64,000 nt of DNA from Gemmatimonadaceae bacterium (lineage in GTDB: Bacteria > Gemmatimonadota > Gemmatimonadetes > Gemmatimonadales > Gemmatimonadaceae), in NCBI GenBank assembly GCA_020853635.1, contig JADYYN010000177.1:38924-102923 (forward strand), written 5' to 3'. The position numbers and the translations under genes were made by a program. Positions 36,228 through 44,744 of the stretch are shown here, piece after piece. Under the pieces are notes generated by a model. That model did not search any database. It was not told where the DNA came from and worked only from the letters and a program-made list of their open reading frames with translations. Numbering within the stretch: position 1 is the first letter of the stretch; every line of letters begins with the position of its first letter.

Positions 36228-37339
36228 TGGTCCGATCCTCCGTTCGACTCGACCGGGTCCACCTGCACGTCCCGAACGCACTTCGGCGCGCGATCGCACT
36301 GGTCGCACTGACCATGCTCGTCGCCGCGATCGCGCCGTGGATGTCCACCGTCCAGGCGCAGCGCACCGATCCGCTCGCCCGCGCGATGACCGCCTACCGC
36401 GGTCTCGACTACGATGACGCCGCGACGCGTTTCCGCGACCTGCTCAACTCCACCACCATCGCGCTCACCCCGCTCGAACGCTCGCGCGCCCGCATGTTCC
36501 TGGGAGCGACCGAGATCTTCCGCGGGCAGCGCGAAGCCGCGATCACCGCGTTCCGCGATCTCCTCATCGCCGATCCACGCTACCGGCCTGATGAGCTGAT
36601 CTTCCCGCCCGAAGTCTCGGCGCTCTTCCAGGAGACACGCCTCGGCGTGCGGGCGGTCACGGTCACCGTGCCGGCGAACGCGGAGATCCGCCTGCCGGCC
36701 GATCGGCTGCCCATCCGCGTCTACGCCGCCGCCCTCCACGAGATCCGTGCCCAGATCGTCGGGCCGACCGGTAGCGTCGAGAGCATCCTGCATGTCGGGA
36801 GTGTGGGAGATAGCCTCGAAGTGCTCTGGAATCCCCGCGATGCGCTGGGACGCCTCCGAGATCCCGGCCGCTATTTGGTCCGCGTCGCCTCCCGCGGCCC
36901 CGACGGCCGTACCGAGCGCGAAGTCGAAGTCCCGCTCGACATCGAACGCATCCAGCAGGACTCCCTCCCGCATCCCGATCCACTCGCACCCTCCGCACTC
37001 CGTCCCGAGACCATCGTGCGCTCCAGCGGCGTACGCCCCCTCCTCACCGGACTCGTGACCGCCGCCGTCATCGCCGTACTGCCGTCCGTCGTCGGCAGCG
37101 AAGAGCCCGGCATGGGCGTCCGCGTCGGAGTCGCCGGCGCCGTCGGAGTCGCCGGTGTGATCGGCCTCACCCGCGCGACGACCCCGCGCCCACTCCCCGA
37201 GAACATCGACTACAACCGACGGCAACGAGACCAGTGGCAACGCGAGGTCGATCGCGTCATCGCGGAGAACGCCGCCCGCCGCGCTGCCGCGCGCCTGCAG
37301 ATCCGCGCCGGCGTCGTCGCACCGGTGAAGACCCGATGA
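36227..37339 (+). CDS. Exported TPR-like protein
   Basis: A 370-residue protein whose signal peptide (to about residue 45) ends VQAQ. Two helix pairs of tetratricopeptide type follow: MTAYRGLDYDDAATRFRDLL and FLGATEIFRGQREAAITAFRDLL, then a FPPEVSALFQETR block. Residues 150-250 resemble an Ig/FlgD-type beta-sandwich (LEVLWNPRDALGRLRDPGRYLVRVAS). Two hydrophobic segments, about 270-290 and 300-318, suggest a membrane hairpin near the C-terminus. ATG overlaps the pseudokinase stop (TGATG). In context it could link the envelope kinase-like protein to the outer-membrane partner downstream. Confidence 0.7.
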   Translation: MVRSSVRLDRVHLHVPNALRRAIALVALTMLVAAIAPWMSTVQAQRTDPLARAMTAYRGLDYDDAATRFRDLLNSTTIALTPLERSRARMFLGATEIFRGQREAAITAFRDLLIADPRYRPDELIFPPEVSALFQETRLGVRAVTVTVPANAEIRLPADRLPIRVYAAALHEIRAQIVGPTGSVESILHVGSVGDSLEVLWNPRDALGRLRDPGRYLVRVASRGPDGRTEREVEVPLDIERIQQDSLPHPDPLAPSALRPETIVRSSGVRPLLTGLVTAAVIAVLPSVVGSEEPGMGVRVGVAGAVGVAGVIGLTRATTPRPLPENIDYNRRQRDQWQREVDRVIAENAARRAAARLQIRAGVVAPVKTR

Positions 37340-37977
37340 CGCGCCTCGCCCTGCTCGTCCTCGCCCTCGTGACGGCGATCGCATCGCCCGCGCGTGCACA
37401 GGAACGCATCGAACTCGGCGGCGCGGTCGATGTCGGCACGCTCCGCGCCATCCGTTCCGTCACGCAGATCCGCACCTTCAGCGGTCCCGTCCTCGGCGTG
37501 CAAGGCCACCTCGGCTACAAGCGCTTCGCCCTCGACGCGACGTACGCGCAAGCGAACCTCACTCCGTCCGCCGGCACGGTGGGGGTCGATGAAGAACTCG
37601 CCGACGCCACCCTCATGCTCCGCATGATGGTGAAGCCCTGGCTGCGGCTCGGGCTCGGACCGCATCTCCGTGCGTCCATTACGCCCTCGGGGAGTTCGCA
37701 CTGGTCGCGATTCGAAGGCCGCGCGACCGTCACCGGCGAACTCATCCCCGGACTCGCCGACGCGTACTTCGAAGGCTGGTACGCCCTCTCGGCCTCGTCC
37801 AATGCGCAGGGTGGCGGGAGCGGCGCGATGGGAGCAGCCGGTGGACTCGCGGTGCGCTTCCCCCGCTCGCCGGTGAGCCTGCGCCTCACCTATTCCGCGG
37901 ACCGCGCGACGTTCACGGCCGGTGGTGATGAGGTCGTGGAACAGGCGTCCTTGGCTATCGTGCTTGGTCGCTACTAG
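37336..37977 (+). CDS. Small outer-membrane beta-barrel candidate
   Basis: A 213-residue protein with a signal peptide ending SPARAQ. The mature part alternates polar and hydrophobic residues in strand-like runs (FALDATYAQANLT, LMLRMMVKPWLRLGLGPHLRASI, ADAYFEGWYALSAS, VSLRLTYSADRATF) and ends in an aromatic residue (VLGRY), as beta-barrel proteins usually do. About eight strands would fit its size. The ATG overlaps the preceding stop (ATGA), making it the fourth gene of a tightly coupled operon. A barrel of this size more likely anchors or senses than transports the giant protein. Confidence 0.65.
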   Translation: MTRLALLVLALVTAIASPARAQERIELGGAVDVGTLRAIRSVTQIRTFSGPVLGVQGHLGYKRFALDATYAQANLTPSAGTVGVDEELADATLMLRMMVKPWLRLGLGPHLRASITPSGSSHWSRFEGRATVTGELIPGLADAYFEGWYALSASSNAQGGGSGAMGAAGGLAVRFPRSPVSLRLTYSADRATFTAGGDEVVEQASLAIVLGRY

Positions 37978-38053
37978 GAACTATCGCGCATCCCCATTGC
38001 GCGTCGCATCGAAAATCGTTTGAATCAAGGCTCATGTACTTCACGTCGACCCG

Positions 38054-39241
38054 GTGACCGCGGCACCGATCGCGTTACGAGCACCAGCAGACGCACCCCT
38101 CAAGGTGTGGGTGCTGTCGCCGCTCGTCGAAACCAACGATCCTGAGATCGCGTGGTTCGCTGACTTCTCCCAGAGCCACGCCGAGTACGATCGCGCCTTC
38201 GCCGCACTCGGTCATGCGTGGCAGTGGCAGCCCATCACCCTCGCCGACCATCGCGATGTCATCGCGCGCATCGCGCACGAGTCGGTCGGCCACGAGCCGG
38301 TGGTGCTCAATCTCTGCGACGGCGATGAGGTCAACGGCTCGCCCGGACTGAGCGTGATCCGCTGCCTTCGCGAACACGGCATCCGCTTCACCGGCGCCGA
38401 TGAACGCTTCTACGACGTGACCACGTCGAAGATCGTGATGAAGGAAGCGTTCGACCGCGCCGGCGTCCCGACGTCCCCATGGGAAGTCGTCCAGCGCAGT
38501 GGGGCACGCTACGCCGAGATCCTCCGTCGGCTGGGCGCGCCGCTCATCCTCAAGCCGGCCGTGTCCGCCGGCAGCATGGGCATCACCACCAAGTCGGTCG
38601 TGCGAACGCATCAAGCGTTCCGCGCCCAGCTCGATCGCTTGCACAACGGCTACCATGGTTGGGATCTGGCGGGCGGCGGCGTGTTCGTCGAGAAGTTCGT
38701 CGACGGCCCCGAGTTCACCACGTTCATCGTCGGCTCGTACGACCAGCCTGCCCGTGCAACGACGTACCCGCCGGTGGAGCGGCTCTTCAATGAGACGTTG
38801 CCCTCGGCCGAACGCTTCCTCTCGTTCGATCGGCTGTGGGGCATGTATGAAGTCGAGGACCCCATCGAGACCGGCGACGGCGAGCTGTGGACCTACCGCC
38901 CGGTGAAGCACAAAGCCACCGCGAAGCGGCTCCGCGAGATCAGTTGGGCGGCCTACGAAGCAGTGGGTGGTCGTGGGTACGGGCGAGTCGATCTCCGGCA
39001 GGATGCCCGCACCGGCGAGATCTACGTGCTCGAAGTGAATGCGCAGTGCGGTATCTCCGAGGACGAGGCCTACACGTCCATCGGCGCTATCCTGCGCTTC
39101 GCCGGCGTCCCCTTCCATGACTGCGTCCGCGAGATCCTCGCCGTGTCTGCCGACCCCGGCATCTCGCGTCCGCGACTCGCGCGCCCTCGCAGCGCACGCG
39201 GCGCAGGCGACACACGCACCCCCCGCCGCGCCACGCGATGA
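38054..39241 (+). CDS. ATP-grasp ligase (D-Ala-D-Ala-ligase-like)
   Basis: A 395-residue cytoplasmic ligase. The N-terminal pre-ATP-grasp part contains VVLNLCDGDE and GIRFTGADERFY. ATP-grasp motifs are LILKPAVSAGSMGIT (Lys167), FVEKFVDGPEFTTFIVG, YGRVDLRQD and IYVLEVNAQCG (Glu327 and Asn329 for Mg). It should form an amide bond from a carboxylate and an amine through an acyl phosphate. The substrate is unlikely to be D-Ala-D-Ala alone, since a second homologue follows immediately. Start is GTG without a clear Shine-Dalgarno. The C-terminus is an Arg-rich tail. Its stop overlaps the next ATG by 4 bp. Confidence 0.85.
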   Translation: MTAAPIALRAPADAPLKVWVLSPLVETNDPEIAWFADFSQSHAEYDRAFAALGHAWQWQPITLADHRDVIARIAHESVGHEPVVLNLCDGDEVNGSPGLSVIRCLREHGIRFTGADERFYDVTTSKIVMKEAFDRAGVPTSPWEVVQRSGARYAEILRRLGAPLILKPAVSAGSMGITTKSVVRTHQAFRAQLDRLHNGYHGWDLAGGGVFVEKFVDGPEFTTFIVGSYDQPARATTYPPVERLFNETLPSAERFLSFDRLWGMYEVEDPIETGDGELWTYRPVKHKATAKRLREISWAAYEAVGGRGYGRVDLRQDARTGEIYVLEVNAQCGISEDEAYTSIGAILRFAGVPFHDCVREILAVSADPGISRPRLARPRSARGAGDTRTPRRATR

Positions 39242-40710
39242 AGGTCTGCGTCCTCCAGCCGGACTACTCGACGTCCGGCGTGGACTACCGACACTACGAT
39301 CCCGCGCGAGACTTGAGCCGCCTCCTCCCTGGACACACCGTCCACCACGAGGCGCTGCACAAACTCTCCACGTATCGGCAGCTCAAGCAGCTCTCTACCC
39401 AAGGGTTCGACATCTTCGTGAACCTCTGCGAGGGCTACTTGGAGTGGGACGTGCCGTCGATCGATGTGATCCACTCGCTCGAGGCGCTCAAGCTGCCGTA
39501 CACAGGCCCCACGCCGCTGCTGTACGATCCGCCCAAGCCACTCATGAAGTACGTGGCGCACACGGTGGGCGTGGCAACACCGATGCATGCGGAGATCGAC
39601 GCCGGCGCGCTCGTGCGCTCCGCGGCGACCGCAGCGGACCTGCGGGACGCCTTCCATCGTGCGACCGCGCACCTGCGCTTTCCGCTCTTCGTCAAGCCAG
39701 TAAAAGCCGGCGACAGCTTGGGCGTCGATGAACATGCCGTCGTCGCGGACCTCGATGCCCTCGTGCAGCAAGCCGTGCACGTCGCCGAGGAGTATCCGGA
39801 ACTGCTCGTCGAGGAATACATCGATGGACGCGAGTTCACGGTGCTCGTCGTCGGTGACCCCGCGGGCGTGGGACACGGCGAAGCACTGACGCCGGTGGAG
39901 TACAACTTCCCCGCCGGCTTCCGCTACAAGAGTTACGCTCTCAAGACGAGTGAGCTGCATCCCGAAGCCAACGTCCCGGTCCGCGATGCCACGCTCGCGT
40001 CCAAGCTCCGCGACGCCGCACTCCGCATCTTCCGTGGATTCTCGGGCGTCGGCTACGCGCGCATGGATTTCCGCATGGACGCGCAGGGCCGGATCTTCTT
40101 CCTCGAAGTCAACTTCACCTGCTCGGTCTTCTACGCCGAAGGCAGTGAAGGCTCCGCCGATCACATCCTGCGACACGACGGGATCGGCCAGACGAAGTTC
40201 CTCGAGCGGATCATCGCCGAAGGGATCGCGCGGCATCGCCGACGTGCGCGCGCGTTCACGATGCGCGGCAACGCCATTGCTGGTTACGGCATCGTCGCCA
40301 CGCGGACCATCGCCCCGGGCGAAGTGCTGTTCCGCGGGGAAGAACGCACCCATCGGCTCGTCACCCGCCACCACGTGGAGCGCACCTGGGACGCCGCCGA
40401 CCGGCTGCTGTTCGAGCAGTACGCGTTCCCGGTGGGCACCGAGGTCTATGCGATCTGGGACGACGACCCGAACGTCTGGGCCCCCCAGAACCACTCCTGC
40501 GACGCCAATACGGCGTACCACGGGCTCGATGTGGTCGCCACGCGGCAAATCATTGTTGGAGAGGAGCTTACGCTCGACTATGGCGAGCTCCTCGACGAAC
40601 ACAGCGCCGCCTTCGACTGCCGCTGCGGCGCCAAGAGCTGTAGGGGAAAGGTGCAGGGAAAACCCGGCAATTCCATAGATGCGCGGGAGCAGCGCCGGCG
40701 ATTACCCTGA
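39238..40710 (+). CDS. ATP-grasp ligase fused to a SET domain
   Basis: A 490-residue two-domain enzyme. Residues 1-320 are an ATP-grasp ligase similar to its neighbour: FVNLCEGYLEWD, PLFVKPVKAGDSLGV (Lys153), LVEEYIDGREFTVLVVG, YARMDFRMD and IFFLEVNFTC (Glu290, Asn292). Residues 341-470 are a SET domain: GYGIVATRTIAPGEVLF, NHSCDAN (418-424), GEELTLDYG (441-449, Tyr448) and a post-SET zinc cluster C461-x-C463-x4-C468. Both active sites look intact, so one chain may ligate and N-methylate a product, or methylate a Lys on a partner. ATG overlaps the preceding stop. The combination is unusual in my knowledge. Confidence 0.85.
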   Translation: MKVCVLQPDYSTSGVDYRHYDPARDLSRLLPGHTVHHEALHKLSTYRQLKQLSTQGFDIFVNLCEGYLEWDVPSIDVIHSLEALKLPYTGPTPLLYDPPKPLMKYVAHTVGVATPMHAEIDAGALVRSAATAADLRDAFHRATAHLRFPLFVKPVKAGDSLGVDEHAVVADLDALVQQAVHVAEEYPELLVEEYIDGREFTVLVVGDPAGVGHGEALTPVEYNFPAGFRYKSYALKTSELHPEANVPVRDATLASKLRDAALRIFRGFSGVGYARMDFRMDAQGRIFFLEVNFTCSVFYAEGSEGSADHILRHDGIGQTKFLERIIAEGIARHRRRARAFTMRGNAIAGYGIVATRTIAPGEVLFRGEERTHRLVTRHHVERTWDAADRLLFEQYAFPVGTEVYAIWDDDPNVWAPQNHSCDANTAYHGLDVVATRQIIVGEELTLDYGELLDEHSAAFDCRCGAKSCRGKVQGKPGNSIDAREQRRRLP

Positions 40711-40929
40711 ACGAGGTCTGGGGTGCGCTGGCACGCTCAAGTCCTTCCGGGCACTGCCGATGTTCGAAGAGTGAACAGTTAGGCCCGTCCTTCAGGAACC
40801 AAGTCACCGACCCGCCGCATTGGTGTATCAACCCCGTACGGGTTGCGAGTCGAATCAGTCGAGCGTCGTTCGGTAGACGGATCCCGTTGGCAAGGCGAGT
40901 TACCGCGCTGGCATCATCTGGGAGGCGAC

Positions 40930-41118
40930 ATGCAGTCGTACGCCATCGGAATGAACGTGATCATCTTCCTGGTCGCATTCTGGACCTCGGTGATCTACGG
41001 ATTCATGACTCGGGATCTCCTCGGCTCCGCCCTGTGGATGACGATGGGCTTCGCCGCGCTCACCTCCGCGCGACTCACACCGCCGCGCATCGAAGACGAA
41101 CTCGAACTCGAGCCGTGA
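40930..41118 (+). CDS. Small membrane protein of unknown function
   Basis: A 62-residue protein with two hydrophobic helices: YAIGMNVIIFLVAFWTSVIYGF, then LLGSALWMTMGFAALTSA, followed by an acidic tail (IEDELELEP). GGAGG lies 4 nt before the ATG at 40930. The frame is open further upstream but without a ribosome site or hydrophobic start. It lies 219 nt after the ATP-grasp-SET gene; that gap holds a short CAACCC/GGGTTG hairpin near 40830 and nothing else I can name. A strong terminator follows. Confidence 0.65.
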   Translation: MQSYAIGMNVIIFLVAFWTSVIYGFMTRDLLGSALWMTMGFAALTSARLTPPRIEDELELEP

Positions 41119-41185
41119 TCGCATAAGCCTCCGCTACACCTCCTCGCGCGATCGCGCTGCAGCGCACGCGACGCAGGAGCGAATG

Positions 41186-41223
41186 AAACGGCCCGCCCCG
41201 GGACTCCCGGAGCGGGCCGTTTT
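41186..41223. terminator. Bidirectional rho-independent terminator
   Basis: A long stem (AAACGGCCCGC paired with GCGGGCCGTTT, extended inward by CCGGGA/TCCCGG with one mismatch) has A-runs on the left and T-runs on the right. It lies between the small membrane protein and the convergent M14 gene and can serve both. Confidence 0.85.
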
Positions 41224-41237
41224 GTCTTCATGTGCGC

Positions 41238-44225
41238 TTACGGCTGCCCAGCGCTCAAGTCGTTCCAGTGCAGGATCGAGTTGAAGCCGAGGAAGAACGT
41301 GCCGTGTGTCTGCCAGCGCCAGAACGGACGGATGCCGAACATCACCACGTGACCGGCGCCGAGCGGCGCATCGACGACCTGCGCGCGATTGGAGAGCGTC
41401 TCGCCACCGGCGAGTGTGCCGGAGAGCAGCATGTCACCCGCATTGGACGGGAAGCTCATCACCACGCGCGGACGCGAACCAGCTGCGGCACCACCGCCGA
41501 ATCCGCCGAATCCGCCACCACCACCGCCGCCACCGCCTGGGCCTGCACCGGCACCCGCGCCCTGACGTCCACCGCCGGCGCCACCGGCACCACCACCAGC
41601 AGCACGCGGTGCTTCATCGACGGCGTTCCAATCCCACGTGGAGATCGGAAGCTTGTTCGCCATCGGCGTGGTGGTCTGGCCCGCGGCGTTGCCACCACCA
41701 CCACCGCCGAATCCGCCGCCACCGAACCCGCCGCCACCGGCGTTCATCACCGGCGCCTGATTGAAGTACACCGGCACCTGCGTCGAATACCCGTACGTGA
41801 TCGGGCTCCGCTTGTCGGTCACGATGCCGCGCATCACTGAGCCACGCACGAACAGATTGCCCGGCGTCTCAATGGTGATGCCGCTCGTGAGCTTGTACTC
41901 CGGGAAGATCGTCGACGTCGAACCTTCGGTGATGAGCGTGCCACCGGCTTCGACGAACTTGCGAAGCTCCATCAAGCCTTCGAAGCCCATGCCGCCGCGG
42001 ATGTCATCGGTCTCGTCGATGCCGCCCAGGTTCGGCGTCTCCGGCGTGCGCTTGTACGGCACCGGCGTCTTGCCAGTCATCGCCACACCGTTCACATGCG
42101 CCTCGGCGCTGCCACCCACGTGCGGGAAGATGAGCACGTCGTACTTCGCGCGGAGGTTGCCTTCCTTCAGCTTCTGGTCGGCGAAGTAGGTGTACGGCAC
42201 GCCGTACGTGTCGAACGCCGCACGCACCCAACCTTCGTCCTGCGTGCGCTGCCAGCTGTGGATATAGCCGATGCGCGGGATGTCGAGGTCGTGCGTCTTC
42301 ACCGTCGGGGCCGCGGCCATCGCGTGGCCGGTGAGCCCGAGCTCGGTGAGCACCGGGTTGATCTGCGATGCGTTCGCGTTGGCGATGATGAACGCGCCGG
42401 CGCGGAACTTCTTGCCACCCGCTTCGAAGTCCGCTTCAGCGGCGGACATCTTCACGTCCTTCAATCGGAAGCGCATGGTGACGAGGTTGTTGTCGGTCGT
42501 GTGATCCACCACGACCACCGGCCCCGAGCCCACGATGCCACCGGACGCACGCGTGAGCGCCGTCATCTTCGTCATCTTCTGCGTGAAGATCGCCGAGTCG
42601 GTGACCGGGTTGATCACCACGTTGCGCATGAGCTGGAACGTCCAGCCCGTGTCGTCGTACGGCCGCGGATTGGACGGCGAGAAGTTCTGCACGGCGAAGT
42701 ACATGTCGGCGAGTGTGCGGTACGGCTGGTCGCCGCGCACGATGAAGTCGCCCTTCTCGATCTTTATGCTGCCGAGCGTCATGGCGGCGTCGGCGACGTG
42801 GATCTCGAGGCCCTGGCGGAAGAGTTCATTCACCGCATCGACCGCGTCGGCCTTGCGGCGCTGTCCGGCGGGGATCACCCACGCGTGCGTGGGCCCGGCC
42901 TTTCCCTTCTCGATGGAGCGCTTGTTCTTGAGCCAGTAGTTCTCGAGGTAGAGCTTGCGGTTCTTCGCGAAGTGGTCGAGCGAGAACAACACGCCCGACT
43001 GTCCGATGTTCACCGAGTTGCGCGGGCCCCACTTGATCTCGGGCAGCGGCGGGTTGGGGCGGAACCACTCGCGCGAGGTCGTCGCGGCGCCGACGCGGAG
43101 GTTGGCGTTGTTGTCAGGCCCGTAGCTCTGCACTTCGTAGAAGCGCCCGATCGCGTTGTGCGAGTGCGCCGCGAAGAACAGGTAGTTCGGCGTCCAACCG
43201 TCGTAGAAGCCGTAGGTCCACACACCCGGCACGCCGCGCTTGGTCAGCTCCATCACGTCGGCCTGCGCCATCGCCCACCATTCGTTCACGGTGATGGCGT
43301 CGAGCCATTCGTTGTACGGGCCCGTGCCGGTCGACGAATACAGGTACGACACCGACTCGTGCAGGTCGTGCATCACCTGCGGTGTCCAGTCAAGGAATGC
43401 CTTGTTGATGTTGCGCGTGAGCGCGAGGAACTGGCCCATGCCGTCGCGGTTGTTGTCGTGCGCGACGTACTTGCCCCAGTACATGAGGGGCAGGCGGCCT
43501 TCGCCGGTGGGACGCTTCTTGTTGAAGTAGTATGTGTCGACCTGACGTTCACGGCCATCCACCTCGAGCACCGGCGTGATGAACGTGATCACGTTGCTGC
43601 GGATGTTCGTGTAGAACTCGTTCTCCGTGACCGCGAGACGGTACGCGAGCTCCATCAGCATCTCGGGACCGCCGGTCTCGGTGGAGTGCAGCCCTGAGGT
43701 CAGCCAATAGATCGGCTTCGCGGTATTGAGCAGCTCCTGTGCGCGCGCAGTCGACGTCTTGCGCGGGTCAGTGAGCTCCTTGAGCATGCCGCGGTACTTG
43801 TCGAGGTCGCGGATGATCGCTTCGTCGGCGATCGCGAGGATCACCATGTCTCGGCCTTCTTCCGTCTGACCGATCTTCCACATCTTCACGCGGTCCGACG
43901 CGGCGTCGAGCGCCTCGTAGTACCGATGGATGTCCTTCGCGTAGGTCAGCTCACCCGGTGTGCCGACGATCCGGCCGAAGAACTTGAGCGGTGTGGGGAC
44001 CTTGTCGGACGCCGGGAGATGATCCACCAGCTCGGTGGAGATGCGCGGGTCCTGCAGGTGTTCCTTGATCTTCGCGGTGTACTCGCGATCGATGGCTTGG
44101 GTCTGCGCATGGACGTCGCGCGGGGCCAGCGCGCTGAGCACGCACATGCCGGCGACTCCGCCGGTGAACAGGCGACTGGCCGCGCGCTGTAGCGTCGTCC
44201 GGTGACGATGGTGGGGACCGTACAT
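41238..44225 (-). CDS. Exported M14 zinc carboxypeptidase family protein
   Basis: A 995-residue secreted metallopeptidase. The signal peptide ends PRDVHAQ (about residue 40). The catalytic domain starts near residue 90 and holds the zinc motif LHSTETGGPE (H-x-x-E) with later NVITFITPVLEVDGRERQ, HDNNRDGMG and HDLHESVSYLY. A C-terminal region (KYDVLIFPHVGG...) resembles a glutamine-amidotransferase-like fold, and Gly/Phe-rich tracts such as GGGGFGGGGFGGGGGG interrupt it. Members degrade peptides outside the cell or in the periplasm. Reading continues upstream, but the signal peptide marks the ATG at 44225. Confidence 0.88.
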   Translation of the reverse strand: MYGPHHRHRTTLQRAASRLFTGGVAGMCVLSALAPRDVHAQTQAIDREYTAKIKEHLQDPRISTELVDHLPASDKVPTPLKFFGRIVGTPGELTYAKDIHRYYEALDAASDRVKMWKIGQTEEGRDMVILAIADEAIIRDLDKYRGMLKELTDPRKTSTARAQELLNTAKPIYWLTSGLHSTETGGPEMLMELAYRLAVTENEFYTNIRSNVITFITPVLEVDGRERQVDTYYFNKKRPTGEGRLPLMYWGKYVAHDNNRDGMGQFLALTRNINKAFLDWTPQVMHDLHESVSYLYSSTGTGPYNEWLDAITVNEWWAMAQADVMELTKRGVPGVWTYGFYDGWTPNYLFFAAHSHNAIGRFYEVQSYGPDNNANLRVGAATTSREWFRPNPPLPEIKWGPRNSVNIGQSGVLFSLDHFAKNRKLYLENYWLKNKRSIEKGKAGPTHAWVIPAGQRRKADAVDAVNELFRQGLEIHVADAAMTLGSIKIEKGDFIVRGDQPYRTLADMYFAVQNFSPSNPRPYDDTGWTFQLMRNVVINPVTDSAIFTQKMTKMTALTRASGGIVGSGPVVVVDHTTDNNLVTMRFRLKDVKMSAAEADFEAGGKKFRAGAFIIANANASQINPVLTELGLTGHAMAAAPTVKTHDLDIPRIGYIHSWQRTQDEGWVRAAFDTYGVPYTYFADQKLKEGNLRAKYDVLIFPHVGGSAEAHVNGVAMTGKTPVPYKRTPETPNLGGIDETDDIRGGMGFEGLMELRKFVEAGGTLITEGSTSTIFPEYKLTSGITIETPGNLFVRGSVMRGIVTDKRSPITYGYSTQVPVYFNQAPVMNAGGGGFGGGGFGGGGGGNAAGQTTTPMANKLPISTWDWNAVDEAPRAAGGGAGGAGGGRQGAGAGAGPGGGGGGGGGFGGFGGGAAAGSRPRVVMSFPSNAGDMLLSGTLAGGETLSNRAQVVDAPLGAGHVVMFGIRPFWRWQTHGTFFLGFNSILHWNDLSAGQP

Positions 44226-44354
44226 CCGGTGGATCTCCGAGAAAGGGAGGGGGCAGGGGAGCGCTCGGGCTACGCGGGAGCTGGGGCGAACGCTCAGAGA
44301 AGATGCGCCGGCCGAGGCTTGCGGGTGAGAGGGACGGGCCCGAAGTTGGGCGCC

Positions 44355-44744
44355 ATGCCCGCCAGCCCCATCACACGCCTGCGTGCTATTTGTCTCGCCC
44401 TCCCGGGCACCACGGAGGTCGAAGGCTGGGGTGAGCCAACGTTCCGCTGCCCCAAGATCTTCGCCGTCTACTCGGCCAACGGGAACCATCGCAGCCCCGG
44501 CCGTCCGGGCGTCTGGCTCAAGGCGGCACCGGGCAATCAGGCGCTCATGATCCGCGACCGTCCCGAACGATTCTTTGCGCCGCCGTACGTGGGCGCGATC
44601 GGCTGGATCGGCGTATGGCTCGACAAGCGCCCGCCGTGGAAGGAGATCGCTGAACTGGTCGAGGAGAGTTGGCGACTCGTCGCACCGAAGAAGGTGGTCA
44701 AGGCCCACGACACCCTACCCAAGACCAAGGCGACGCCCAGATGA
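44355..44744 (+). CDS. MmcQ/YjbR-family protein
   Basis: A 129-residue cytoplasmic protein of the MmcQ/YjbR family. ICLALPGTTEVEGWGEPTFRC at the N-terminus, KIFAVYS, WLKAAPGNQALMI and the GWIGVWLDKRPPWKEIAELVEESWRLVAPKK end match the compact CyaY-like fold with a C-terminal helix. Some members are called DNA-binding, but the role is not established. Its TGA overlaps the S9 peptidase ATG (ATGA), so the two are translated together. The start is placed where the family alignment begins. Confidence 0.8.
   Translation: MPASPITRLRAICLALPGTTEVEGWGEPTFRCPKIFAVYSANGNHRSPGRPGVWLKAAPGNQALMIRDRPERFFAPPYVGAIGWIGVWLDKRPPWKEIAELVEESWRLVAPKKVVKAHDTLPKTKATPR

Noticed and set aside
40711..40929. tRNA or small RNA gene in the gap after the ATP-grasp-SET gene
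   Set aside because: A short hairpin is present, but no cloverleaf, T-loop or terminator could be recognised.
44226..44708. N-terminal extension of the M14 peptidase frame
   Set aside because: It overlaps the YjbR-like gene on the other strand, and the signal peptide begins at 44225.
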